Origin: SKPT01 sp040905445
GTDB taxonomy: Bacteria > Planctomycetota > Phycisphaerae > Phycisphaerales > Phycisphaeraceae
Reading direction: 5' to 3'
NCBI GenBank assembly: GCA_040905445.1
Contig: JBBDRN010000020.1
Location: 62,001-126,000, forward strand
Length of the DNA: 64,000 bases
The notes under the pieces were generated by a model. That model did not search any database. It was not told where the DNA came from and was given only the letters and a program-made list of their open reading frames with translations. Both the position numbers and the translations under genes were made by a program. This document shows, in pieces, positions 1 through 9,233 of the stretch. Positions within the stretch are counted from its first letter, which is position 1. Each line of letters opens with the position of its first letter.

Positions 1-1135
1 GCTCCGCCCCGCGGCGGGAGATCTCCTGCGCGTTGTGCCGCAGGTCCTCCTGCCGCCACAGGTTCGCCACCGTGCGAATGACGAACAGCAGCGTGCTCGG
101 GCTCACGAGCAGGACGTTGCGGTCCCACCCCTCGTGGAACAGGTCGCGGTCGTTGGTCACCGCCAGCATGAACGCCGGCTCCAGCGGCATGAACATCACG
201 ACAAAGTCCAGCGACCCCAGGCCGTACAGCGTCTGGTACTTTTTGTCCGACAGCCCCTTCATGTGCGCCCGCGTCGCGACCAGGTGCCGCTTGAGCGCCG
301 CGGCCCGCTCCGTCTCATCCTCCGCATCGGCGAACGCCCGGTAGTCGGGCAGGGTGAACTTGGAATCGACCACGATGTGCCGATCCCCCGGCAGATGCAC
401 CACCACGTCCGGAATCAGCCGCGACTGCGCGTCCTCCAGCGTGACGTTGTCCTGCACGTCGTAATGCTGCCCCTGCACCAGCCCGGCCTTTTCGAGCACC
501 TCCTCGAGGATGATCTGGCCCCAGTCGCCCTGGGCCTTGCGGTCGCCCTTGAGCGCCAGCGTCAGGTTCTGCGCGTCCTGGCTTAGCCGGTTGTTCATCT
601 CCTTGAGCATCTCGACCTGCCGCGTCAGCGCCGAGCGATCCTTGCTCTCCTTGACGTACGCCTCCTCGACCTTCGCCTGGAACGACGTGATCTTCTCCTT
701 GAGTGGCGTCAGGATGTCGTTGATGTTCCGGCGGTTGAGGCTCGTGAACTTCTCGCTCTTGTCGTCGAGCACCTCGGCGGCGAGGGCCTTGAAGTGGTTG
801 GTCAGCTCCTCGCGGGCCCGGGTGAGCAGTTGAAGCTTCTCGGGCGTGACCCGCCGCTCCTGCTCCAGCTCCGCCTTGAGCGTCGCGATCGACGTCCGCG
901 CCTCCGCGAGCTTCTCCTCCGCGGCATGAAGCTCGCCGATGCGATGCTGCTTGGCCTCGATCTCCGCAATCAGCCCCGCGTTCTCCTGCCGCAGCTTGCC
1001 GACCACGTCGTTGAGGTCGGCCCGGCCCTCGGCGCGGGCCAGCGAGAGCTTGCCCTTCATCAGGTACCACGCCGCGCCGACGCCCAGCACCAGTCCGACG
1101 GCAAACAGCAGAAAATGACCGGCCGACAGTTCCAT
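1..1135 (-). CDS. rmuC: RmuC-family DNA recombination protein (partial)
   Basis: Reads in from the minus strand and is cut by the left edge of the window, so only the N-terminal 378 residues are present. It starts MELSAGHFLLFAVGLVLG, a single N-terminal membrane segment. A long coiled coil follows (about residues 35-110), then the RmuC core with the recognisable stretches GDWGQIILEEVLEKAG, VVDSKFTLPDYRAF and FVVMFMPLEPAF. RmuC proteins are membrane-anchored, predicted nuclease-fold proteins that limit DNA inversion and recombination at short inverted repeats, which is notable given how repeat-rich this window is. The ATG at 1133-1135 is the only sensible start, because it begins the membrane segment. 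Family assignment is firm; the biochemical activity is poorly defined in the family generally. Confidence 0.93.
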   Translation of the reverse strand, partial: MELSAGHFLLFAVGLVLGVGAAWYLMKGKLSLARAEGRADLNDVVGKLRQENAGLIAEIEAKQHRIGELHAAEEKLAEARTSIATLKAELEQERRVTPEKLQLLTRAREELTNHFKALAAEVLDDKSEKFTSLNRRNINDILTPLKEKITSFQAKVEEAYVKESKDRSALTRQVEMLKEMNNRLSQDAQNLTLALKGDRKAQGDWGQIILEEVLEKAGLVQGQHYDVQDNVTLEDAQSRLIPDVVVHLPGDRHIVVDSKFTLPDYRAFADAEDETERAAALKRHLVATRAHMKGLSDKKYQTLYGLGSLDFVVMFMPLEPAFMLAVTNDRDLFHEGWDRNVLLVSPSTLLFVIRTVANLWRQEDLRHNAQEISRRGAE

Positions 1136-1153
1136 GAAAATGCCCGTGCGAGA

Positions 1154-1184
1154 AGAAGCCCACGGAAAGCGATCCGCGGGCTGG
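1154..1184. repeat. Hairpin repeat, AGCCCACGGA family (copy 1)
   Basis: Arms AGCCCACGGA (1157-1166) and TCCGCGGGCT (1173-1182) around a 6-base loop. Similar hairpins lie at 11105-11135 and 47600-47632. It sits in the divergent gap between rmuC and the histidine kinase (1136-1432). Just downstream is a second dyad, GGGCCCA...TGGGCCC, near 1190-1214. Nothing else is recognisable in that gap except the ribosome binding site AGGAGG at 1423-1428. Confidence 0.6.
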
Positions 1185-1432
1185 CGGATCGGGCCCATGG
1201 TAGTGGCTGGGCCCGGGTCCCGCCAAGGCCCGCCCGTCCGCCGCCGCCCGCACCCCGCGCCGCGCGGCAAGCCCGCCACCGCACTTCCGCATTCCGTCTG
1301 TAGCGGTTGCACCGGCGCGCCCGGCTGGCGCGGTCGCCGACGTCCGTTGCAATCGCGCAAATCGACAAGACGCCGTCATGGCGCGTCGATAAGGCCCATG
1401 AGACTGTGACCAGGCACGAGTCAGGAGGCCAC

Positions 1433-3382
1433 GTGTACGCAGAAATCGCCGCCATTGCCCGCCGGGGGCGCCCAGCCGTATCGCGCGCCTTGCTGATGCG
1501 CGGCGAGGCGTTGATTGCGTCCGTCGGCATCGCCGTCGCGCTGATCCTCGTCGCCACGCTCGGCGGGGCCGGGTACTGGCTCCTCCACACCGAGCGCCAG
1601 GCCACGGAGCAGGCCCGGCGCCAGCGCATCGAGGCGGTCGTCGAGCTGCTCGCGCCCACGGCCGAGCACATGCTCGCGACCGACACCATCACGCCGCTGC
1701 GCCGGCTGATGATGGACATGGCCGACCGTCACCTCCTGTCGCGCTGCCGCGTCGTCGTTCCGGGGCGCGGCGTCGTCGCGGACGCGGACGCCAGCCGCAT
1801 CAACGTCCACGCCGACACCGGCGCCTGGGCCCGACCCGACGCCGACGCGGACGACGAATCCGACACCCGCCCTATCATCGCCGTCACCGGCGGCACGCTC
1901 GTACTCACCTACCCGCTCGACGTCCCGGGCCGTGGCCCGGCGCGGCTTGAAGTCATGGCCGAGCTCCACCCCGAAGGCGCGTTGCTCTGGGAAGCCCAGG
2001 CGGGCGTCGGCGTGCTCGGCGTCGGGTCGATGCTCACGCTGCTACTCGTCTACCGCCGGTTCCGCACCCGGCTGCGCGCCATCGGTGTCGTGCGTGAAGC
2101 GCTCATGGCGCTGGAGCGCGGCGAGAGCGCCGAGGCGGCCCTGGCGGTCTCCGAAGACCTCGGCGCCGAGGCCGCGGCGTGGAACCACTTCCTCAAGGAG
2201 CACGCCCAGTTGCGCCAGCGGGCCGCTGTCGACCATGCCCGCGACCAGCAGGGCGCCGCGTCCGCGGGCGACGAGCTGACTGCCGGATGCGACGCCGTGC
2301 CGCACGGCCTGATGCTCGTCGACGACCGCGCCCGCGTCGCCTACGCCAACCACACTGCCGGCCTGTACTGCCACCACCAGCGCGACGCGATGGTCGGGCG
2401 CGCCATCGGCGAGGTCGTGCCTTACGCCGAGCTCGCCGAGGCGATCGCGGCGATGGCCTCGGGCCAGGTGCGTCGCCGCCAGACGCTCGAGGTCGAGCCG
2501 GCCGTCGAGGCCGACGTCGACCCCGCCACGCCCGCCACGCCCGGCGTCTCCCCCGCCGCGCCCGCCGTGCCGCAAGGCCAGGGCGTCTTCCGCGCCAGCC
2601 TCCACCCCATCCGCCGCGGGGATCGGCAGTTCGTCATGGTCGTCGTCGATGACGTCACCCAGCAGCGCGTCGCCGAGCAGTCCCGCCACCAGTTCGTCGC
2701 CCAGGCGACTCACGAGCTGCGCACGCCGCTGACCAACATCCGTCTCTACCTCGAGACCGCACAGGACGAGGGCGAGAGCGACGCCGCCGTCCGCGCCAAG
2801 TGCCTCAACGTCATCAACCAGGAGGCGCGTCGCCTCGAGCGCCTCGTCGGCGAGATGCTCTCCGTCGCCGAGATCGAGGCCGGTGCCCTGCAGCTCAACC
2901 ACGACGACGTGCGGCTGGACACGCTCCTGGGGGACATCGAAGCCGACTACCAGGCCGCCGCGAAGGAAAAGCAGATCAGCCTGCGCGTCGACATGCCGCC
3001 CAAGCTGCCGATCATCCATGGCGACCGGGACAAGCTCATCCTCGCCGTGCAGAACGTGATTTCCAACGCCATCAAGTACACGCCCGAGAACGGCCAGGTG
3101 ACGATCACGGTCGCGCTGGCCGAGAGCCACCTCGCCATCGACATCACCGACACGGGCCTGGGCATCGCGCCGGAGGACCAGGACCGCATCTTCGAGCGCT
3201 TCTATCGCGCCCGCGACCGCCGCATCGCCGCGATCCAGGGCACGGGCCTGGGCTTGGGACTCGCCCGGGAGATCATCCGCCTCCACGCCGGCGACATCAC
3301 CGTCGAGTCTCAGATCGACAAGGGCTCCACCTTCACGCTCACGCTGCCGACGGCCACGGATGCGACGACGGCGACCGAATGA
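1433..3382 (+). CDS. PhoR-like membrane sensor histidine kinase
   Basis: A 649-residue two-component sensor kinase. The GTG at 1433 is chosen because AGGAGG lies at 1423-1428; a longer in-frame start at 1307 has no such signal. Order of parts: membrane segment at about 27-50, an extracytoplasmic stretch, a second membrane segment at about 187-207, a HAMP/linker and PAS-like region, a DHp domain with the phospho-accepting His427 in THELRTPLTNIR, and an HATPase domain. The latter has an N box near 541 (NVISNAIKYTPENG), a G1 box near 573 (DTGLGIAP) and a G2 box near 603 (GTGLGLGLA). All catalytic boxes are intact. No response regulator is adjacent, so it is an orphan within this window. An in-frame PATPATPGV stretch near residue 363 comes from 9-base tandem repeats. 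The signal sensed is unknown. Confidence 0.92.
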   Translation: MYAEIAAIARRGRPAVSRALLMRGEALIASVGIAVALILVATLGGAGYWLLHTERQATEQARRQRIEAVVELLAPTAEHMLATDTITPLRRLMMDMADRHLLSRCRVVVPGRGVVADADASRINVHADTGAWARPDADADDESDTRPIIAVTGGTLVLTYPLDVPGRGPARLEVMAELHPEGALLWEAQAGVGVLGVGSMLTLLLVYRRFRTRLRAIGVVREALMALERGESAEAALAVSEDLGAEAAAWNHFLKEHAQLRQRAAVDHARDQQGAASAGDELTAGCDAVPHGLMLVDDRARVAYANHTAGLYCHHQRDAMVGRAIGEVVPYAELAEAIAAMASGQVRRRQTLEVEPAVEADVDPATPATPGVSPAAPAVPQGQGVFRASLHPIRRGDRQFVMVVVDDVTQQRVAEQSRHQFVAQATHELRTPLTNIRLYLETAQDEGESDAAVRAKCLNVINQEARRLERLVGEMLSVAEIEAGALQLNHDDVRLDTLLGDIEADYQAAAKEKQISLRVDMPPKLPIIHGDRDKLILAVQNVISNAIKYTPENGQVTITVALAESHLAIDITDTGLGIAPEDQDRIFERFYRARDRRIAAIQGTGLGLGLAREIIRLHAGDITVESQIDKGSTFTLTLPTATDATTATE

Positions 3383-3403
3383 CTCGCTTTGAATCAACGC
3401 CGA

Positions 3404-3440
3404 GAGAAATAGCCACAGATGAACACAGATGAAGATGGAT
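3404..3440. repeat. Dispersed repeat, CCACAGATGAACAC type
   Basis: The gap between the kinase and the STAS gene contains ATAGCCACAGATGAACAC followed by AGATG units. A close match (ATAGCCACAGATGAACAC again) occurs at 9236-9253, after the pilO-like gene. It is markedly lower in GC than the flanking genes and looks like a non-coding dispersed repeat. Confidence 0.6.
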
Positions 3441-3554
3441 TGAAAGGGAGCTTGCGATGCCGGCCGAATGACCTTGCCCCATTCGATGTCCCACCCACCT
3501 GGGGTCTTCCGTGTTCATCTTTGGCCAACTTTCCGCTCCTGCGGACACTTCACC

Positions 3555-3890
3555 ATGCAGATCGATGAAGAACGAAAAGGTGCCGTGACCGTCCTGCGGC
3601 CGACGGGCCCGTTGACCCAGGCCGACGCCGACCAGCTCAAGGTGCGCCTCGAGCAGGTCCGGGGCGTGAGCCTCGGCCGCCTCGTGCTCGACGTCTCCGC
3701 CATCCCCTACGTCGACTCGCGCGGACTCGAAGCCCTCGTCGAGGTCCACGACGAGCTCGCACGCAGCGGCCAGAGCCTCAAGCTTTGCGGCGTCAACGAA
3801 ACGCTTCGCGAAGTGCTCGACCTGACCGAGCTCGGCTCGCTCTTCGAACAGTACGAGGACACCGGCTCGGCCGTGAGGAGCTTCCTGTGA
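3555..3890 (+). CDS. STAS-domain protein (anti-anti-sigma-like)
   Basis: 111 residues if translated from the ATG at 3555 (MQIDEERKGAVTVLRP), which removes a 29-residue extension that reads through non-coding repeat sequence. The whole protein is one STAS domain. The segment LVLDVSAIPYVDSRGLEALVEV carries the conserved DSRGL motif, whose Ser is the phosphorylation site in SpoIIAA-type antagonists. STAS proteins of this kind bind and are regulated by anti-sigma/HPK-type kinases. It overlaps the next gene by four bases (GTGA at 3887-3890), so it is probably translated with the pilus/secretion operon. A role in switching that apparatus is inference. No partner switch kinase or phosphatase is adjacent. 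Confidence 0.88.
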   Translation: MQIDEERKGAVTVLRPTGPLTQADADQLKVRLEQVRGVSLGRLVLDVSAIPYVDSRGLEALVEVHDELARSGQSLKLCGVNETLREVLDLTELGSLFEQYEDTGSAVRSFL

Positions 3891-5746
3891 GCGACCGCGT
3901 CCAGAAACGCAAGGTCCGCATCGGTGAAGCCCTGGTCGAGCAGGGCGCGCTGTCCCAAGACCAGCTCGAACGCGCGCTCACCGAGCAGAAGATGTCCGGC
4001 CAGCGCTTGGGCGAGATGCTCGTCGACCAGGGCGTCATCAACACCTCCACGCTCGTCCACGCCCTCGCCAACTGCCTGGGCGTGCCCGGCTGCCACCTGC
4101 GCCACGGCCTGATCGACCCCGCCCTCATCCAGGGCGTCGGCGAGGATGAATGCCAGCGCATGCTCGTCGTGCCCATGTTCAAGGTTCACGACACGCTCAC
4201 CGTCGCCATGGCCGAGCCCCACTCGCTGCCGATCATCGACCAGCTCCGGCTGATGACCGGCTGCAAGAAGATCCGCCCCGTCCTCGCCCTCGAAGGCAAC
4301 ATCCAGGAGTTCCTCAAGAAATACTCGGGCGGCAACGTCGACGTCGACGCGTTTCTCACTTCACTCGTCGAGCAGGATGTCGAGGTCGTCGAGCGCGAGG
4401 CCCAGGACGAAGGCCCCGCCACCGATCTCGAGAAGATGGTCGCCGGCAGCCCGATCATCAACCTCGTCAACGTCGCGCTGCTCACCGCCGTACGCGACAA
4501 GGCCAGCGACATCCACATCGAGCCGTCGCGCACCGGCACGCGCATCCGCTACCGCATCGACGGGCAGTTGCGCGATCTCATGAAGCCGCCCGCCGGCATG
4601 CACGCCGCCATCGCCTCGCGCGTGAAGGTCATCGGCAAGATGGACATCGCCGAGAAGCGCCTGCCCCAGGAAGGCCGCGTCCGCATCGTCGCCGAAGGCC
4701 GCGACATCGACCTGCGCATCAGCTCCATGCCCACGCTGCTCGGCGAGAAGCTCGTCATCCGCGTGCTCGACAAGGCCAACCTCCACGTCAAGATGGAGGA
4801 CCTCGGCTTCCGCGCGCCCTGCCTCGAAGTCTTCAACCGCATCCTCAAGCGCCCCCACGGGCTCGTGCTCGTCACCGGGCCCACCGGCAGCGGCAAGACC
4901 ACCACGCTCTACTCCGCGCTCGACCTCCTGCGCAGCCCCACGCGCAACCTCGTCACCGTCGAGGACCCCGTCGAGTACCAGCTCGATATGGTCAACCAGA
5001 TTCAGGTGCGCACCAGCATCGGCATGAGCTTCGCCCGCGCGCTGCGCTCCATCCTGCGCCAGGACCCCGACGTCATCATGGTCGGCGAGATTCGCGACGA
5101 GGAGACCGCCCGCGTCGCCGTCCAGGCCGCGCTCACCGGCCACCTCGTGCTCGCCACGCTGCACACCAACGACGCCGTCGGCGCGGTGGCTCGCCTCTTC
5201 GACATGGGCATCGAGCCCTACCTGCTTTCCGGCGCGCTCAACGGCGTCGTCGCGCAGCGCCTGGCGCGCACGACCTGCCCCCACTGCGCGACCAAGTACT
5301 ACCCCGCCGAGCACGCCCTCGCCGACGCCGGTCTCACCGACAGCACCGGACGCAGCTTCCGCAAAGGCGCCGGCTGCCAGCAGTGCCACAACTCCGGGTT
5401 CCGCGGCCGCACCGGCATCTATGAGGTCATGGAGGTTTCCGGCGAGGTCCGGCGCATGGTCCACCTCGGCGCGCCGTCCCACGAGCTCCGCGCCGCCGTC
5501 CGCCGCCAGGGTTTCAAGACGCTGCGCGAGGAGGGTGTGCTCATCGCCCTCGACCACCAGTCCAGCCTCGAGGAGGTCCTGCGCGTCACCGCCTGCGACG
5601 ACGACGGCGGACTCCTCGCCTCCGACGCGCCCGCCGCGTTGCCGGCGGCCCGCACCGAGGTCGACCCAGCCGGGTGGAAGCCCGGCGCTGAGGGTTCCGC
5701 TACCGTCGCCGCGCCCGCGCCTCATGTGGCCGAGGAGGTCACATGA
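3887..5746 (+). CDS. Type II secretion/type IV pilus assembly ATPase (GspE/PilB family)
   Basis: 619 residues. The start is the GTG at 3887: AGGAG lies at 3876-3880 and the codon overlaps the STAS stop. The N-terminal MshEN/GspE-N region (RIGEALVEQGALSQDQLERAL...) is followed by the hexameric ATPase core. Walker A GPTGSGKT is at about 331-338 and the Walker B region RQDPDVIMVGEIRDEETA at about 390-407. The zinc-binding tetracysteine module is intact, CPHC at 464-467 and CQQC at 497-500. This cytoplasmic motor drives assembly of a pilus or pseudopilus, working with the PilC/GspF protein encoded next (ATGA overlap at 5743-5746). Whether the machine is a pilus or a secretion system cannot be decided from the ATPase alone, because pilins and secretin are not in this window. 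Confidence 0.95.
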   Translation: MSDRVQKRKVRIGEALVEQGALSQDQLERALTEQKMSGQRLGEMLVDQGVINTSTLVHALANCLGVPGCHLRHGLIDPALIQGVGEDECQRMLVVPMFKVHDTLTVAMAEPHSLPIIDQLRLMTGCKKIRPVLALEGNIQEFLKKYSGGNVDVDAFLTSLVEQDVEVVEREAQDEGPATDLEKMVAGSPIINLVNVALLTAVRDKASDIHIEPSRTGTRIRYRIDGQLRDLMKPPAGMHAAIASRVKVIGKMDIAEKRLPQEGRVRIVAEGRDIDLRISSMPTLLGEKLVIRVLDKANLHVKMEDLGFRAPCLEVFNRILKRPHGLVLVTGPTGSGKTTTLYSALDLLRSPTRNLVTVEDPVEYQLDMVNQIQVRTSIGMSFARALRSILRQDPDVIMVGEIRDEETARVAVQAALTGHLVLATLHTNDAVGAVARLFDMGIEPYLLSGALNGVVAQRLARTTCPHCATKYYPAEHALADAGLTDSTGRSFRKGAGCQQCHNSGFRGRTGIYEVMEVSGEVRRMVHLGAPSHELRAAVRRQGFKTLREEGVLIALDHQSSLEEVLRVTACDDDGGLLASDAPAALPAARTEVDPAGWKPGAEGSATVAAPAPHVAEEVT

Positions 5747-6975
5747 AGCTGGTCTATCAGGCCTACGACAGGTCCGGCCGCGCGGTGACCGACACCGTCG
5801 ACGCGCCCAACGAGGGCGAGGCCCTTCAGCAGTTGCGCCGTGATGGACTGTTCGTGCTTGAGCTGCGTCCACCGACCGGCAGGGCGGAGGCCGCCGACCC
5901 GGCGGGCTCCGTCGCCGCCCGCCGCTCGCGCCACAGCACGCGCCACCTGCGTCACCTGGCGATGTTCACGCGCCAGCTCCACGTCCTGGTCTCCACCGGC
6001 ACGCCGATGGTCGACGCCCTGGCGGGCCTGGAGCGCCAGACGCGCGACAAGCAGTGGAAGCAGGTCATCGGCGAGCTGCGCATCGCCGTCGAAGAAGGCG
6101 CCACGCTCGGCGACGCCATGGAGAAGCGCAGCGACTGGTTTGACGGCGTCTACCGCAGCCTCATCGCCGCGGGCGAAGCCGGCGGCCGCTTCGAGATCAT
6201 GCTCGACCGCCTCACCCAGCTCGTCCGTCGCCAGCAGCACGTGCGCAGCTCCATCCAGGGCGCGATGACCTATCCCGCGCTGCTCTTCGTCGTCGCGATG
6301 GTCGTGCTCGTCCTGCTGTTGACGTTCGTCCTCCCGCGCTTCGCCGACCTCTTCGACACCATGCAGATCGCGCTGCCCCCGAGCACGCAGTTGATGCTGA
6401 CCGTCAGCGAGTTTCTGCGCAGCTACTGGTGGCTGGCGCTGATCACCATCGCCGCCACCGGCACCGGCGCGTATCTCTGGATGGGCAGCGCCCGCGGCCG
6501 GGAGCTGCGCGACACGCTGCTGGCCCGCACGCCCTACATCCGCGGGATCACGCGCGGCTTCGCCACCGCGCGCATCACCCGTCTGCTCGGGACGCTGCTC
6601 GAAAACAGCGTGCCGCTGCTCGAAGCCCTCGATCTGACGCGCCACGCCACCGGCAACGTCCATTACCAGCGCCTGGTCATCAAGGCCGTCAACGCCGTCA
6701 CCCGCGGCGAGCCGGTCAGCGCTGCTTTTCGCGACGAGTCGCTGATCGACCCGTCCATCTACGAAGCCATCCGCAGCGGCGAGACGACCGGCCAGATCGC
6801 GCCGCTGATGATGACCATCGCCGACTTCCTCGACGAGGACAACGAGATCATCCTCCGCTCGCTCACCAGCATCCTCGAGCCGGTCATCCTCGTCATCCTC
6901 GGCCTGCTCGTGGGCACCGTCGCCCTGAGCATGTTCCTCCCGCTGTTCGATCTTACCGCATCGGTAGGGGGGTAA
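5743..6975 (+). CDS. Inner-membrane platform protein (GspF/PilC family)
   Basis: 410 residues, starting inside the stop of the ATPase gene (ATGA). Two repeated GspF domains are visible, each beginning with a pattern such as FTRQLHVLVSTGTPMVDALAGLERQ and ITRLLGTLLENSVPLLEALDLT. The three expected membrane segments are present: VVAMVVLVLLLTFVLPRF, a second near WWLALITIAATGTGAYLWM, and a C-terminal one at VILVILGLLVGTVALSMFLPLF. The protein is the cytoplasmic-membrane platform on which the PilB/GspE motor acts. Length and architecture are normal for the family. The gene ends seven bases before pilM. Confidence 0.94.
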   Translation: MKLVYQAYDRSGRAVTDTVDAPNEGEALQQLRRDGLFVLELRPPTGRAEAADPAGSVAARRSRHSTRHLRHLAMFTRQLHVLVSTGTPMVDALAGLERQTRDKQWKQVIGELRIAVEEGATLGDAMEKRSDWFDGVYRSLIAAGEAGGRFEIMLDRLTQLVRRQQHVRSSIQGAMTYPALLFVVAMVVLVLLLTFVLPRFADLFDTMQIALPPSTQLMLTVSEFLRSYWWLALITIAATGTGAYLWMGSARGRELRDTLLARTPYIRGITRGFATARITRLLGTLLENSVPLLEALDLTRHATGNVHYQRLVIKAVNAVTRGEPVSAAFRDESLIDPSIYEAIRSGETTGQIAPLMMTIADFLDEDNEIILRSLTSILEPVILVILGLLVGTVALSMFLPLFDLTASVGG

Positions 6976-6982
6976 CGCCACC

Positions 6983-8038
6983 ATGAACCAACTGCCCACA
7001 ACCCGGCGCTCACCCATCGGCCTGGACATCGGCTCGCGCTACCTCAAGGCCGCCCAGTGCCGCGGTGACCGCCTCGAAGCCGCGCTCTCCATGCAGCGTC
7101 TGAAGCCTGGTGAGCCGTTTGACGCCGATGAGGCCACGCGCCTCTACGACGTGCTCGAGCGCCGCGGCTTCAAGGGCCGGGCCATCGTCACGACCGCGCC
7201 CAAGGCCCGCGTTCTCACCAGCGTCCTGGACATGCCGCCCGCGTCCTCCGGCGCGCCGGTCGCCGAGCTCGCCCGCGTCGAGATGGCCCGTTCCCACCGC
7301 TTTGACGCTCACACCCTCGAAGTCGCCCACTGGCCCCTGCCCGGCTCGGCCCGCAGCGAAAAGGGCGGGCCCGTTATGGCCGCCGCCTGCCAGCACGAGC
7401 CCGCCGACGAGATCATCGACGTCCTCGAAGCCGCCGGCTTCGAAGTCCGCGGCCTCGACATCGACGGCTGGGCCCTGACCCGTCTCGCCCAGGGCCTGCT
7501 TGACGAGCTCGGCCCGATGCTCGCCGTCGTCGACCTCGGCTACCACGCCACGAGCTTCCTGCTCGTCCACCACGCCAGCCTCGTCTATGAACGCGTCCTC
7601 GGCGGCATGGGCCTCGCCGCCCCCATCCAGAAGCTCCAGCACGAGCACAACATCGACGTCGACGTCCTCGACTACCTCTTCCATCACGCCGGCCTGTCCG
7701 AGCCTGATGACGTCGAGCCCGGCAGCGCCCGCCTCGCCGCCATCGTCCGCGGCCCGCTCGAGACCCACGTCGCCGCCCTCGCCCAGGAGCTGCGCCTCGC
7801 CCTCGCCTACGCCTCGCATCAATACCCCGACGCCCCGCTCGCCCGCATCGGGCTCGTCGGCGGCGGCGCCGAGGTGCCCGGCCTCGCCGAGCGCCTCGCC
7901 AGCGAGCTCGAAACCGACACCGCGCCCCTCCGCCCTGTCGATCTGCTGACCATCGGCCCCTTCGCCGCCCAGGCCCATCACGCCACCCTCGCGCTGGCCG
8001 CCGGTCTGGCGCTCTACCCGCAGGAGGCCCTGGCGTGA
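6983..8038 (+). CDS. pilM: PilM-like actin-fold pilus assembly protein
   Basis: 351 residues with an actin/FtsA-type ATP-binding fold. The N-terminal phosphate-1 loop reads IGLDIGSRYLKAAQ, the middle phosphate-2 region LAVVDLGYHATSFLLVH, and the C-terminal adenosine motif IGLVGGGAEVPGLAERLA. PilM sits on the cytoplasmic face of the inner membrane and binds the short N-terminal tail of PilN. The order pilM-pilN-pilO right after the ATPase and platform genes supports this assignment, and the next gene starts within its stop codon (GTGA at 8035-8038). A G-rich ribosome binding site lies just before the ATG. Confidence 0.88.
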   Translation: MNQLPTTRRSPIGLDIGSRYLKAAQCRGDRLEAALSMQRLKPGEPFDADEATRLYDVLERRGFKGRAIVTTAPKARVLTSVLDMPPASSGAPVAELARVEMARSHRFDAHTLEVAHWPLPGSARSEKGGPVMAAACQHEPADEIIDVLEAAGFEVRGLDIDGWALTRLAQGLLDELGPMLAVVDLGYHATSFLLVHHASLVYERVLGGMGLAAPIQKLQHEHNIDVDVLDYLFHHAGLSEPDDVEPGSARLAAIVRGPLETHVAALAQELRLALAYASHQYPDAPLARIGLVGGGAEVPGLAERLASELETDTAPLRPVDLLTIGPFAAQAHHATLALAAGLALYPQEALA

Positions 8039-8625
8039 TCCCCGCCGTCAACCTCATCCCCGCCCATCGACTCGAAGCCCGACGCCGGCGACGCCGACTC
8101 CGCGCCTGGCTCGTCGCCACCTGCTTCTGGGCCATCATCCTCGCCAGCCTCTGGACCGCCGCCTGGGTCGGGCTCACCGGCCCCGACCGCGCGCTGGCCC
8201 GGCAGCTTCAGAACGCGCAGCAGCAGCTCGCCCATACCCACGCCGCCATCAGCGACCTCCGCCCCCAGCTCGTCGACGCCGAGGCCAGCCTCGCCGCCGG
8301 CCGCCGCATCGGCGACGAGCCCGACTGGGCCCTGCTTCTGGCGCTGCTCTCGCGCTGGCTCGACGAGAAGGCCGTCCTCACCCGCGCCCGCCTCGCCCCG
8401 CTCAACGATCCGCCCCGGCCCGACGAGGAGCTTGACCTGCGCCAACGCTACCAGCTCGAGCTCACCGGCCTCGCCGCCTCTCAGGCCGAGGTCTCACGCG
8501 TCGTCCTGCGCCTCGAGCAGGCGCCGATCTTCGACAGCGTCAAGCTCGTCCACACCCAGCGCGAGCCGTTCCTCAACGACCAGTCCGCCGTCGGCTTCCA
8601 CATCGAGTGCCGCCTGACGCGATAG
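8035..8625 (+). CDS. pilN: PilN-like pilus/secretion alignment protein
   Basis: 196 residues from a GTG overlapping the pilM stop. It begins MIPAVNLIPAHRLEARRRRRRL. The NLIP stretch is the family's PilM-binding cytoplasmic tail. One membrane segment follows (LVATCFWAIILASLWTAAWVGL), then a periplasmic coiled coil and a C-terminal alpha/beta domain. PilN and PilO form the inner-membrane alignment complex that links the motor to the outer-membrane secretin. The sequence is divergent, as usual for PilN, and the call depends on the NLIP tail, topology and gene order. Confidence 0.82.
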   Translation: MIPAVNLIPAHRLEARRRRRRLRAWLVATCFWAIILASLWTAAWVGLTGPDRALARQLQNAQQQLAHTHAAISDLRPQLVDAEASLAAGRRIGDEPDWALLLALLSRWLDEKAVLTRARLAPLNDPPRPDEELDLRQRYQLELTGLAASQAEVSRVVLRLEQAPIFDSVKLVHTQREPFLNDQSAVGFHIECRLTR

Positions 8626-8654
8626 CCCCGCCCCGCCCCGCCCGGAACCCGCTC

Positions 8655-9233
8655 ATGACCCACCAGCCACGCCTGCCCAACCCGCGCACCATCGACGCCA
8701 TCGCGGTCGTCACCTGCCTGGCGCTGGCCGCCCTCGTGTTCGTCGTCGGCGTCATGCCCCTGCTCGAGCAGCGCCGCCAGCAGCGCCAGACGCGCCAGCA
8801 TCTCGCTCATCAGCACCAACAGGTCGAGACCACGCAGGCCACACTCAGCAACATGCGCGATCGCCAGCGCGATCTGGAGCGCAGCCTCGAGCAGTACCCG
8901 CTGCGCCTCGAACCCATCGACAACCTCAACCGCCGTCTTGCCCGCATCACCGAGGTCGCCAACCATGCGGGCCTGCAGCTCGACCGCCTCCGCCCCGGCC
9001 GCGCCCAGGCCGGCGAGCACTTCCAGCAGATTCCCGTCGCGGTCACGGGCCACGGCCCGTACGACGCGCTCGCCCTCTTCCTCCACAACGCACGTGAGCA
9101 ACTGCCCGACGTCGCTCTGCGCCACATCGACATCCAGGGCCGACCCGACCCCGGCGCCCAGACCAGCTTCACCCTGGAGCTCACCTGGTACGCGGCCCCC
9201 GGCCCGGGCGGCGACACGAGCGCCCGACGATGA
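8655..9233 (+). CDS. pilO: PilO-like inner-membrane alignment protein
   Basis: 192 residues from the ATG at 8655 (MTHQPRLPNPRTIDAI). A longer frame from 8607 would overlap pilN and adds only low-complexity sequence. Topology: a short cytoplasmic tail, one membrane helix (AIAVVTCLALAALVFVVGVMPLL), a Gln/Arg-rich coiled coil of about 70 residues, then a ferredoxin-like C-terminal domain. That domain contains GHGPYDALALFLHNA, typical of PilO/GspM. It is the last gene of the run. No pilP, pilQ/gspD or pilin gene follows, and the next gene is on the other strand. Confidence 0.8.
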   Translation: MTHQPRLPNPRTIDAIAVVTCLALAALVFVVGVMPLLEQRRQQRQTRQHLAHQHQQVETTQATLSNMRDRQRDLERSLEQYPLRLEPIDNLNRRLARITEVANHAGLQLDRLRPGRAQAGEHFQQIPVAVTGHGPYDALALFLHNAREQLPDVALRHIDIQGRPDPGAQTSFTLELTWYAAPGPGGDTSARR

